From: Clavelina lepadiformis
Lineage: Eukaryota; Chordata; Ascidiacea; Aplousobranchia; Clavelinidae
Assembly: GCF_947623445.1 (NCBI RefSeq)
Contig: NC_135244.1
Location: 6,324,001 to 6,388,000, forward strand
Reading direction: 5' to 3'
Length of the DNA: 64,000 nucleotides
A program made the translations under genes and the position numbers. The notes under the pieces were generated by a model. It saw only the letters and a program-made list of their open reading frames with translations, was not told the origin of the DNA and did no database searches. Of this stretch, positions 12,985 through 24,900 are shown in pieces (within the stretch, counting starts at the first letter, position 1; each line of letters starts with the position of its first letter).

Positions 12985-13639
12985 ATCAAACCCTGCAAAA
13001 CAAAGCTTTTAATTATAACTCACTGAGCTTTATTCTGGCATTTAAAAATAAGATTGTAATATTAGCTTACATGTGCTTATCAAGTTAGCTTGATGTGTTA
13101 CTTCTAGCTTTAACATATAACCTACTACCTTCACTTTAACACTAAATATTAGTACAGTAATCTATATACCGAAACATACTATTTTATGTGATACTTATAG
13201 TGTTGTCCCATGTATTTCTACTGTAAACATACTTTTTTGAAATACCCGAAGGGCAAGTTGGTGTGTTACTTGCCACAATTAGCTCTTATTTCTACGGAAT
13301 TCCTGTGCAGATCTGATGATATGTTATTAGTGTTCTATTTCGTGATTTTACCAACAAACGTTTTCCATATTTTGGCTGTGTTTTGAATTACGTTAAACGT
13401 TACCACAGCATCCAATGCACCTCTCTCAATATTCAGTCTAGCATTTACAGTCATACCGAATGTATCTCTGTGACATGTTCTGAAAGCAGTATATAAATGT
13501 TTCATTGTGAATCAATATAATGTAACTATATTCAAGAAACTGTCTGTTTGGTTCTAGTTTATCAGTGGTTAAGAACCGTGCATATCAACGAAGTCAGATA
13601 AAAGAATAATTGAACAATCAATATAATTAATTAATTACG
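12985..13639. other. Upstream flank of SDHAF3 with a short dispersed repeat
   Basis: No gene is seen. The promoter of the SDHAF3 unit should lie here. Around 13280-13350 the sequence (including GCAGATCTGATGATAT and GTGTTCTATTTCGTG) recurs in reverse orientation at about 40760-40850, so it belongs to a dispersed repeat, probably the 3' part of a LINE-like element. Confidence 0.45.
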
Positions 13640-13649
13640 ACCAAGAACC

Positions 13650-13995
13650 CTAGTTGGCACAATAGACTCAAAGCAAAACTCTCAATTTTGAAGTCACTTT
13701 TCTGTCCGATTCTCATCTATGGTCATAAATGTCAGATAATGACCGAAATAGTGTACTCACGGGTGCAGGCTTCAGAAAAGGAATCTTTGGGTATGGTTTA
13801 TGGTATAACGCTAAATCTCTAAATGTTGAGCCCCAACTTGCCACACCACCAGCTGGTACGATTACATCGTTGACCTGGCCTGGTCTTGACTAGGTATCCC
13901 TTTGGCCAAACTGGCATAGGCTATGTGGCGAAAGATCGCCAACTGTACCTGCTTCCGCACGGCCCACCTGGAGGAAGAAGTGGATTTAGAAAAGA
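13650..13995 (+). mobile_element. Decayed LINE reverse transcriptase C-terminal fragment
   Basis: Plus-strand translation, broken by stops and shifts, gives LFCPILIYGHK, MTEIVYSRVQASE, GMVYGITL, NVEP and DYIVDLAWS. These follow in the order seen at the C-terminal end of non-LTR retrotransposon polyproteins (typical words YGHE.W..., RVQAAEM.FLRRV.G.T, DYISDLAWS.LG). The open frame on the opposite strand at 13862-14134 is a shadow of this remnant. No 5' part, poly(A) tail or target-site duplication was located. Confidence 0.6.
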
Positions 13996-14577
13996 GAGAG
14001 TGACAAAAAATAGATTTTGGAGTTGAAGGTCTGCCTGAGGTCAGCTCTCGGGTCTCTTTCACTTTTGCTCTTTCTCTTTGACATGAAGGCCTGAATGGAA
14101 AGGAGTAATGAGGTAATAATTCCTCAACAGTCAATCCTGATATGAGAGTGCAATAGTAAAGAAGACTTCAGCTCTCTACGTGCCTGTGCTTGTTGCGTTT
14201 AAACTACAGTTATACTTTTGCTAGAAGCATGAAATTTTGGGTTACAAATCAAAATTTTCCAGAATTTTGATGCACAGTCAAACGACCTAGCATAGCATAG
14301 CCTACAGAGTGTGACCGCAGTTAAGTCGACAGAACTTAATCACTTTGTAAAAATGTACGCTAGGTTAACGAAATATCCATTACGAAATTGCAAGGAAACA
14401 CACATGCATAATAACCTCTAATCTGCATAACAGCCGAAGGCTTATTAAAGTGACATACAAAATTTCAGGGAACCCCATGCGGGATTTTTGATTAATTGCA
14501 TTTTTGGTAATTTCAGTTGATAATAAAATAAACAGAGAAATTAGGCCTTTTTGCGAGCATATACGGCGCCTAAGATG

Positions 14578-15400
14578 TAACCATTGTAAAGGTGAGTAAA
14601 TTTCTATTAATATTAGAAAATAACAAATTGGAAACACCGAGTTTGATTACTCAGCACAATCGATTGAAATTTTGAGTTGAATCACAACATTTCTATCGCG
14701 TCGTGCTTGGATCGTCATTTTGGAGTACAAGTTAATTAGCTCAAAATCACTACTAGTTTCGGCCCATTGAGGCAAGCTAATCAGATACCATTGTAAAGGT
14801 AAGTAAACTTTTGTTAATCTCAGCAAATAAGAAAGTGGTATGACAAAATGATATATTCACTTGTGCACTACTCGTGTGAAGTATTACACAACGAACTTAT
14901 CTGTCATAAAGACCGCATATGTTGGCGGTAATTGTTTGAATATGAGCGAGGACGATTGATGGTTGATAACTTGTTTTACTTCTGCTTCGATGTTTGAGTT
15001 CTCATTTCTCAGACGGCGTGACTATGCTGTTAGTTGCTTGATTCTGTCTATACAAATTACTAAATTATAAAGTTCCCATTTTATTTATTATAACACAAAG
15101 GCTTTTGCCTTTGGGCAAATCTTGCTGAATTTTACATCGCGCTCAGTAACACGTGAAACGGTGAAAGGGAAGATCGTAAACATTACAACAGTATATATAT
15201 GTGACACAACAGTTCAATCGAGGAAATTATCTGACGTCATTAAGGAGAACTCAAATCTGGTAAACACTGAATTACAATATCCCAAATTAAATTCCAAACA
15301 TCTCAAAACAACTCGTGAGTCGTGACGTAATCGTCACAGTGGAAACACCGCGTTAGGTTTCTCAACAGAATCGATTGAACTTTTGGGTTGAATCACTGCT
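14578..15400. repeat. Imperfect direct repeats in intergenic DNA
   Basis: Two short modules recur. CCATTGTAAAGGTGAGTAAA at about 14580 is repeated as CCATTGTAAAGGTAAGTAAA at about 14790. The module GGAAACACCG...CAATCGATTGAA...TTGAATCAC at about 14630-14690 recurs at about 15341-15400. The spacing differs, so this is not a simple tandem array; it may be fragments of one repeat family or a local duplication. No gene is supported in this stretch. Confidence 0.5.
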
Positions 15401-15589
15401 GCGAGTACCTGTCAGGTTTATCTAAAAAAACATTTAATGCAAAGTTACTCATTTTCTGTATTGTTTACCGATTTCATGCCTTATATTTTACATTATTTAA
15501 AAATAAAAAACAAGATATAGTTTGGCACTCTGAAGGTTAACTTTATTTACATTTTTCTACACTCTTTTTCGGGGGGTCGAAACGTTTTC

Positions 15590-16101
15590 AGGGGGTCCTT
15601 GAGAACTTCGAAATTTGCAACATAAAGTACGAGTTTTTAAAATTTTTTTGCTGTTTATCATTGCTTTTTGAAATAGGCTGGAACATTTGCTTAATTGCCT
15701 ATTGTGATGGAACAATACGAAAGCTTATTGAGATTTATCACCCGCAGGGAAGGCCTATTGTGATGCACTAGATTGCGGATTATACGAGAAGACAGCTGTA
15801 TACAGTGATTTTAAGTTGCTGGAGATTGCACATAATCGCTTTCTCAGTTTTAGCTTGTAACTAGCAGCTTGTTGTGAGCAAGGTATAGATAACGCTTTGA
15901 AATAAATAAAAATATCCGCATAGTTTGATGTTATTGTGAATGAATAGCGCAGTTGTGCACCAAGACTATTAAGTAAAACTAAGCAAAGCAACATTTAAGT
16001 GCAGTCTCAGAACCCTTAGTTTGCTTAAACTTCAGGGGTCCGCCAACTGCTTTGACAGCACCAAAAGGGGTCCGCCAAGATCAGAAGGTTGAGAACCACT
16101 G
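15590..16101. mobile_element. One-ended hAT-type MITE remnant
   Basis: The stretch ends in GGTTGAGAACCACTG at 16101, which on the minus strand reads CAGTGGTTCTCAACC, a common terminus of hAT-family elements. GGGGTCCGCCA-type words recur inside. A matching left terminus and an 8-bp duplication were not found, so the left boundary is approximate and the copy is probably truncated. Confidence 0.4.
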
Positions 16102-16583
16102 GTATAGATGCTTAAATTACGCATGTTGCTTTACTACGCGTTTGTGCACGGCCGTGCTGCGTCGCTTTCCCATTTATTTGTTTTGATTTCTATTGTAGCG
16201 TTCACCATCCTGTCCGCTAGATAGTGGCAAGACACCACGTTTATTTCACCAAAAAGTCATTGTGTGGTTTTACTATGTATTTATCAGTTTGCATTTCGAG
16301 TCGGTCCTCTGAGGCTCTGACAAAGAGGCACGCTGACGCTCTTTTTTGAGACGTTTCTCTGTTATGAAGGGTGTGCTATGAAGGGTGTGGCCGTGCCGCA
16401 GGTGTAAACGCAGCTTTACTGAGATCTCATGTGTGGAGACTCGCTAAATCAGTTGTTCAACGGCTAGCTAAGTGTGCATCTATGTAATCTTTTGGCTGCC
16501 GCTAGCCTATTTCACCGGAAAAAAATCGTCCGATCTAACCAATATTTTACAGTTTCCTGTTAACCTAACCTAAATGTTATAAC

Positions 16584-16935
16584 CAGGGTTGCCATACCGT
16601 CCTTATTTCTAAGATTTGTCCTTATTTTAAAGGTCCGTGTCTTAGAAAATATGTTTGTCCTTTTTACTAAGAAATGTCCTTATTTTCACTTTCGTCCTTA
16701 TTTTTAGGGCGAAGGTGGGCACTTTTGTCCTTATTTTTGGCATTTTGTCACCTTTACGATACCATTTTGTACCAAAGAGATACCAAAATTATGAACATGC
16801 AGATAGTGTCTTGTTTTTTTTTTTTTTTTTTTAGGAACATTGGTTGCTTTCTCCTGTTGTACACTGTTTAAGGTGGTATTCGTCTTTCATTTTCTAGTCG
16901 TCCTTATTTTTGAGTTGAGACTGATGGCAACCCTG
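16584..16935. mobile_element. hAT-type MITE with 8-bp target duplication GTTATAAC
   Basis: Inverted termini CAGGGTTGCCAT...ATGGCAACCCTG bound a 352-bp element. It is flanked on both sides by the identical octamer GTTATAAC (16576-16583 and 16936-16943). CAGGG termini with an 8-bp duplication are hAT-superfamily hallmarks. The interior repeats CCTTATTT-like words and a T-run and carries no transposase, so the copy is non-autonomous. The perfect duplication suggests a fairly recent insertion. Confidence 0.88.
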
Positions 16936-16943
16936 GTTATAAC

Positions 16944-18340
16944 ACATCAACCTAAACTTAACCTGAGAAGTCTACCTTCTGATCTAAATTTAAATCCAAT
17001 AAAACCTTAAATAGTTAAAACCAGCTTTTTGCATACTCATTCTCCTAGCGACCTAACCGACTAGGCCTATGTTTAACAACAGGCTGCATGACATACGGTA
17101 AAATAATCACTATGTAATATGTTTACAAGCTGAAGGCCGGAGTTGCAGTATAGTACCAAAGCCTATCGTAACGTCATAAATTTAAATCCAATTAGGCCTA
17201 TAGTTTTGACTTAGCAGAAAAGAAGCTCTAACCTGATTAGCGGCTATAGCGCAGTTGGGATGTTGAACACTTCATTATCCATTTCTTCTAAGGCCGGAGA
17301 TCTCTGCAATACTTTCTAACAACACAAGAGTTGTGGTTGCTTTAAATGCACTTGACCGTTAAGTGAAATATATTTAGTTGTTTCTTAGTTTGAGATTTTT
17401 CATAGTTATTTGTTTAACTGTTTAGTGTAAGCTGGACCGTTTGTAAACGCAGTTTTTATGAAACCGTTATCCAAACTTTTAACATTGGTTCTCAATTTGG
17501 CTCAGTATTCAATGTTTAATATTCAATATTCTAGCTGTGCCAGCGCTTGTTTTCTGTTGATTCAAATCCAAAATCAGAATGAAATTTATGATGTAACAAT
17601 GGGGTCAGGTTTTGGCAATACACCAGTTTACACTGAATGCGAGAAGCAAGCGATGTGAAATTTCCATGTTTGTTTCACAAACGCTGGGGTTTCTGCATAA
17701 CAATATTCTGTTTGCGATAAAGTAGCCCGTGGTAGATTGCCCACACCTTTTCTAAATTTAATTTAGAAAGTTTGTTGCTTTTGGGTGAGAAATCCCACAT
17801 GCAAAAAAATACAATAATAGCCATTATGGTATATGCGCAATTAATTTTAGGCTATCACTATTTTACGGAAAAAAATTGTGCGTTCACAGCTATTTTTCAC
17901 AATTTTGTGTTAAGCTAACTAAAATTTTATAATAGTAATACCATAAAACCTTAAACAGCTAAAATCACATTTTTGCATTTCCATTCTCCCAACCTAACCT
18001 CGTATCTTTAACAACAGGCTGACCTACATACTGACTTAGGGTGAAACAATCGAGGCCATAATTAGGCCCAACCAGACCAATTACGCAAAGACTTTAGCTT
18101 CGAGCTAACTTAATGTTGAACCAAAAAAGCAAGAACATAACTTCAAACAAGATAAAGATGAATATTCTGCTGCAAGACTAAGAAGTCTGCAACATGATTA
18201 AATCTAATCATGGTATACAACAAACATGTTTAAGTTTTCATCATTAGCAGGCCTCATTTTTAATATAGATGAATCAACGGTTGCATTTTCTTTAAAAGTA
18301 CTTATTTTCTAAACACATTGATAGTCAAGTGTATAATCAT
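16944..18340. other. Intergenic, no gene seen
   Basis: This AT-rich stretch lies upstream of the first thioredoxin gene. Near 17243 GGCTATAGCGCAGTTGGGAT looks like a tRNA A-box region and may be the head of a SINE, but no clear B-box follows. The open frame near 17458-17658 has no recognisable domain and I do not call it a gene. Confidence 0.35.
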
Positions 18341-18865
18341 TAGGGCGATTATTTTTTTACCTAAAACACGAAAGTTTTTGACCTAAAAATTGAAAATTTT
18401 GATAAATTTTGACGTATGAAGAACTCAAGTAATTAAATTATGCATTATTGTACAAAAAGTTAAAATTTATTGTAGTAAAGAAGAGCAAAAGTCTGATCAC
18501 AGACCTAGCCTACTCAGAAAAGGGAAATGAGCTAATTACAAAATACTGTAACTAAGACACAACAAAAACTGTTCAATACATTTGTCTAAACTAAAGATGT
18601 ATGAAGTATCTAAAGCAAAACCGAAGCAAGAGCTGATTCACAATAAGTAGACAATGGACCATTTACAACAGTATAAAGTAGGCTACAAGGTGTACAATGT
18701 AAAATGACAAGTTCACTTACAGTGCAACCTCTGACACCACGGCAATGCAGTTTGTAAACAATTTGGACTTGGTAAAAAATTTGACTTGTTAAACAATTTT
18801 TGACCTAACGCTGTAAATTTGACAAATTTTTGATTTTTTTGACAAGTCAAAAAATAATCGCCCTA
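18341..18865. mobile_element. hAT-type MITE (family A, complete copy), duplication ATAATCAT
   Basis: Inverted termini TAGGGCGATTATTTTTT...AAAAAATAATCGCCCTA bound a 525-bp non-coding element flanked by identical octamers ATAATCAT (18333-18340 and 18866-18873). The interior contains ACCTAAAAATTGAAA and GACGTATGAAGAACTCAAGT, both also present in the copy at 35703. It ends 116 bases before the first thioredoxin ATG, so it sits in that gene's promoter or 5' UTR region. Confidence 0.87.
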
Positions 18866-18981
18866 ATAATCATCAATGCAATAATAAAGTAGACTATACT
18901 TAAAAGTAAAATCAAATGTTTTTATTTCTGAAAGGTACAAATTTTGATATTAGTCTCATTGGATGCTATAACGATTACATC

Positions 18982-21900
18982 ATGAGCTTGGTTATAGTTG
19001 TAAAAACACAGGTATGCGTTTCCCAATTGTATTGTATATTGTTTGAATTTTTAAAAGTTAATTATATATTTAGTTTTTTCAGTTTTTGACTTTTTTACTA
19101 AATTAATACCTAGGTAACAACATATCCTCGTCAATTCTGTTGTTCAATGTTTTAATTTTATTGTTTATGAAATTTGTATTTAATTCTATCTTCGCACAAG
19201 AAACATGTTCTGGAGTTAGTTTTTAGTTTTTGTGGCCGTGGGAAATTTTTTCCGTGAAATCGTGTGCCAGTACTGTTTCTTGGCAACATTTTGGAAAAAA
19301 CCATTGCTTTTGATAAATATTTCATAAAAAAAGTCCTATGATTCGATCTTCACAATTGACTGTAATATATATAACAACAGTGACTGCAAAAAAGCAAACT
19401 AAAAAGATTATTACTATTTTGTAAAGAATTAGTTACTAAAAACATGCACAAAAGTTCAAGTCGCAAATCACACGAAGCAGTCTGAAATGATCTTAACACG
19501 TGAGCTTAACTGGTAGTAGTAACCCAAATAGCACCTGTACGGAAACAAAATTATAACAGGCTCAACGGTCATGGAAATTTAAGAAAGAACTTTGCATTAG
19601 ATTTCTCCATTATCTAGTCTACAGTTGTCATTCGGGTTAAACCGCCATAGGGCCATTTTTTAACAATTTGTCATATGGACTCACAATCCCTCGTTTTAAG
19701 GCAAAAATATCAGACGATTAGGGCAGGGAAAATTAATTTGTCACATATTTGTTAGTGGCTAAAAGCTCTTGGTGATTAAACATTTTATAAGCTATTGATC
19801 TAAAACGTAAATATAGGAAAGAACTTGAAGAAAAATGTTTGGTAATTCATTGAATCGTCAATATGTGCCGCTCTGTTAATAATGTTAATGCACATTTACA
19901 TTCTAGCTAGTACGCTTTGTAAGCTCTCTTGGTGAAATCTCGCACATTGAATCGCTGCTTCTTCATCGTGTACTCGCCACAGATGTAGCAAAACACATCT
20001 GGGCCATTACGACACTTTCTTCATCTAGCTGTACCACTAATTTTTATAACATATACTTAAAACACTCGTGCATTAAAATTTCTGAAAATGTTAAAGCATG
20101 AATTAAAGTCATGGCTCAAGGTACACTATCTATAACTTGACTTTAAAAAAGCATGTTAACTTTGAACCCACTAATCGTCGGTGATGAGATATCTGTCATT
20201 TGACATAATTCTTCAGCTCAAGTGGGAGGATATATTAGTGTAAGCTGTCTATTCAGCAAAATAGCCTTTCACTGATAACTTTCAGGATAAAACTAACTAT
20301 TGCGCTACAAATCTTATGTTAGTGCTTGATGGGAGACAATATAAACTAATCTAAGGCCTTAATTACCTCCCAATCGAGAAATTTGCGCCAGACAACTCAA
20401 CATTTGGGCAAAACTAAATAGCTGCTTCACATGGCTTCAGTTTTTATTAACCTACCTTACTCACTAGCATACATTTCTGACTTGTCATGATATATGTAGG
20501 AAGAAGCAATATCTCAAAAACTAGAGCCATTTCAGCAAAACTAAAGGCATTTTCGTACTCAGCACCCCTGTTATACCTCTAAATCAATCTAACATATCAT
20601 GCCTTTCGAAAAAAATATTTTTGTTGGCCTGTGAATTATTAAACAGAACCTTTACCAGTTCTAAGAAGTTTGAACTTCTTTTGTGAATGAATGTTACAAA
20701 TAACAGGTAATGATGTGCTCAGCATACATGACTGCCGATGTGATAGTTACTCCAAGAAATGTTTACAAATAAAGGCATTTGTATGCAACAGCATTTATTA
20801 ACAGCTTGACTTATATCAAGCTCTTTCGTGGAGAACCAATTCTGAAAAACAAAAATAGTTTGGATTTTTGTTATGCATATGACCTGTTTAAAACATATAA
20901 CCAGAAAAAAAATCACTAAAAATGTTTTTTTTGTGATTTTTCAAAACATTTTAGCTGTGGCACTTCAATCAATTTTCTCATGTTTTCAGATTTTCTGATA
21001 AAAAAATATGGTGGAATGGTGTTACTGCTGGCTGAAGTTTAAAATATTAAACCAGAACTATGCTAATTTTGGTGATGCTTAAAGGCATTCTGTGACAATG
21101 CATAGTGATGAAGTAAATTCTGCGATACTGTCTTTTTCAACATTTCTTTTTTTTACTTCAAAGAAAACTACTTTTTTTACTTTACTTTACCAAAAAAATT
21201 CAAAAAAGACAAAACAAAATATTCAAAGATGAAGGTTGAATGATGAATTTTGATTTCCTACAATCTTTAAAGCAAAGTCATAAATTTCAAAACACATTTA
21301 ACTAGCACTTTTTGGTTTTCGATTGTGTTATTTACTTAAATCAAAAGTCAATATTTTATTTTAGGATGAGTTTGATGAAAAAGTGAACAATAATAAGCTG
21401 GTAGTGGTGGATTTTTTTGCCACTTGGTGTGGTCCATGTAAAATGATTTCACCAAAGCTTGAAGTAAGTACCATTTCTTTCATACCATTTTGCAAAGTTA
21501 TTATTAAATGAAGCCGATGCAGGATATTAATTTCTTTTATGATTTAGACGTTGGCTTCAAAATATAAAGACGAAGTTTTATTCCTCAAAGTAGATGTTGA
21601 TGAAGCTGAAGTAAGGAATTTTTTCTATTTAAATATTTAGCTGTAACATTTTTTTAAACGATTAGATTTGTTAATAATTCATACTATTTGCTTCATTGCA
21701 TAAATCAGGGGTGTTGTATTAAAAAGTTTGCAGTACGGCCAATTTGGGAATTTTGATTAAGATGTCATGCCATACCAACAGATCAAAGATAAGCATAGCC
21801 TAGTTATTTTAAACAAAATATCTTTGGTCTTTTTAGTGCCCAGTCCTGAACTTGATTATGTTATCATCAGCTATGTGCTGGTGATATTTTTGTACAATGT

Positions 21901-24900
21901 TGTATTGAAATCGAAGCAGCAATTAGCTCAAAGTAATGTCACAGAGCTCTTCTAATATTATTGCACATAATTAGCATCAGTCAAGCTCATTTGAAATCAG
22001 ATTTACATTACATGCATTCACTGCCAACCATTCTTGTATTAATTCACATTGGTCTCATCATGGATCATGTTATATACAACGCGTATAAAGACCAATGAGG
22101 GAGTACTGTCTCATTGGTCCCATATGCCACCATTCTAAACAATGACCAATAATAATTATTGCTAAAATTTGGTTTAGCTGTTGTACAGGTCAGTATATTA
22201 GTCTGGGTTTAAGTTTCTGATTATAAAATTACCACAAGCTAAACTTTAGGTAAATTTTCTAATAACAATTTTTAGTTTGAGATTGAAAGTGTGTAACATT
22301 TTTTTCAATTTTTTAAAAAAATATTTAACTGCTATGGCACTATGAGATGTATCATAGAATTGCCTTGTCAAGTTTTCATTTGGCTAGATTGGGTCCAAAC
22401 TTTTTGAGCTATCTGAATGTTTTTGATGTTAACATCACTTCCGCAGTTCAATCAACCATATTGAGTAATTACTAATTACTGTTGTTTAATGTTTATTTAA
22501 GTACCACCACAAGCTTGCTAAAAGCATAGCTTTTTACTTGTGCCTTGTCTTGTGTGGTCTGAGTTGTCTTACTGTATTATGTCTCATATTCATTATTTGG
22601 AGTTTTCAACAAAGCTTTCATACAAAGTTTACAATTTCATTTTTATGTGTTTATTTCTACGTTTGCTCTGATAAAGGACAAAAGTTTGTCAGAAACTAGT
22701 TAGCTTTATTCCACATATGTATTTATGTGCAGTTGTATGTATTGTTTTTACCAAATGTTACTTTCTGGTTATGGTACTTGAAAAACGTTTCAGCATTATC
22801 TATACCAGGGCTTCCCAAACTTTTTTGCTCGCGACCCCTTTCAAACTTTTGAAGTTTTCCGCGACCCTTCACGTTTAAATTGATTAGCAGTGCGAAATAT
22901 ACCTTTGTCATTAGTGACATTTATTGAGATGCAAAGACTGAATTCAAGCAACCAGTACTCAAAGCCTACTTACTACTTTACACATATGTAGGCCACTGGA
23001 AAAAAAAAAAGCAAACACATTTATTCAGTGTGATTGGTGCGACTGCTTTCTGCTACAAAGCAAGTCCAGCCGTGGCTCAACACCTGCTAATGCTGGTCTC
23101 AAGGCGGTTTTAATGTTGATTAGGCTGGAACGATATTTTGTTTTGATTGTATTTTGTACTTCGTGTAAAATTGGTATACGCTCTGCGACCCCTGACGTTC
23201 GTTACGCGACCCCTTGCGGGGTCGCGACCCCCAGTTTGGGAAGCCCTGATCTATACTATATTTTTGATTAAAACAAAGTAGGTTTTCAGACAGAGCCTCA
23301 AAGATATTTGCTATTACCTTGTAAAAAAACTTTTGAAAAACCTTCCAAGGTGTTTTTTAAGATAGCTTAACCTAAGAAATTCAATTGAATTTTTCACTGT
23401 GTTACTACAGTGTACGACATGTTATGGTGAGAGCACATTTGATACAGTAATGTATTTCTGTCAAACGTTTAGCATAGCACAAGTAAGCCGCAATGAATAA
23501 CGGTTTGAATTATGAGAAGAAATAAACCCTAAGTGTCTGGCTACAGGGGCCATTACCATCTCCGTTATTTTGTTTCAGTTTGCTTTGAGATAAAATAAAA
23601 GGAAGCGCTTCCAGATGCGCAGCAGTATAATTAGCCTATTTGTCACAAAAATTTATTGCAGGCTACACTTTGTATATGACTTCAGGCAGGTTTGATTAGT
23701 TAAGATGATTAAAACACTTTAACACTGCAAAATATTGTTCTCTCTTCGTCAATTACGGTAGTAAACATGTAAGGAGATAAAATTTAAACATGCATGAGCA
23801 TCTTGTCGGGCACCAAAAATAATTTCTGTCTGTTTGTAACAAAAGGCATTGTGACAAAACAATATCGAAGACAATGCTCCATTTATCACAATGCATCAGC
23901 AAGTGTGACATTAGCAGCCTTGGAAGAATTTTGCTTGAATTTTTGGGAGTGCATATCTGCCTTTTTCAATGATGTGTTTTTCAACAAAGTTCTGAGTGTT
24001 TGTTATGAAGGCGAAGCACTTTGTCAGATGTAGACAGTCAGGTTAGGTGAAAATTTTCAGGTAAATTCAAAATAACACAGCATAAGGTTGGACTTGACTT
24101 AACGTAACAACAAATTTGTACTTGTCTCATTATTATGTTTAAAGCACTTTTGTCAGTTAACGCAACAATTAGTATGCACTAAACCGGTTTGTGGACTAAA
24201 AAGGTTGAAGACCACTAACCTAGAACATAGTTGTCTTCTGTAATAGGCAGTAATAGTTTGATTTTTGTGTTTTTAGGAAGTTGCTGCAAGATGTGGAATT
24301 CAGTCTATGCCTACATTTCATTTTTATAAAGATGGCCAAAAGGTATATAATTAGAAACAGATACTGTGTAACTAAAACAAAAATAGGTTGATGTACAGTG
24401 GAGTCATTAATTTAACTTAAGCTAGTCTTAGCATAGTGCCTATACAGCAATACCATTCTTTCAACTTTGCAAACTTCCAGCTGATTTGATTAGTTTATTC
24501 CTTTTTGGTTAATAAGTTTTTTCAGGGTATATTCGGTATTTATGATCAATATTTTTCTTTTATTTTATCAATACTTTTACATACAGAGAAATATTTTCAA
24601 AGTTACCAAACCTATTATGAATAATAATAATAATGTACCAGTATATAAAATAATTAGTAAATAATAAAATAATAATCCAAAAAGATAATTTAGTATAATA
24701 AATATTATTATTATAACAACAATACTGTAGTAGAGATTTATTAAATCAAAGTTAGAGTGATTCATAATTTACAACTCATCCAAAATTTGCAATATTAAAA
24801 GTGCAGCATTTGCAGCACATCCAGCCTAGGTGTTAATACGAAATGCATTTTAGGAATCAAACATTGACCACTTCATGAAATTGACAAAACCTTCATTACA

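Noticed and set aside
13862..14134. Minus-strand 90-codon frame as a gene
   Set aside because: It overlaps, on the opposite strand, the LINE reverse transcriptase remnant at 13650-13995, which explains its openness.
21706..21740. CAGGGGTGTTGTATTAAAAAG as a hAT-type terminus
   Set aside because: No inverted partner or target duplication was found nearby.
24181..24217. Complete MITE ending in GGTTGAAGACCACTA
   Set aside because: Only the right terminus was found; no partner TAGTGGTCTTCAACC and no octamer duplication upstream.
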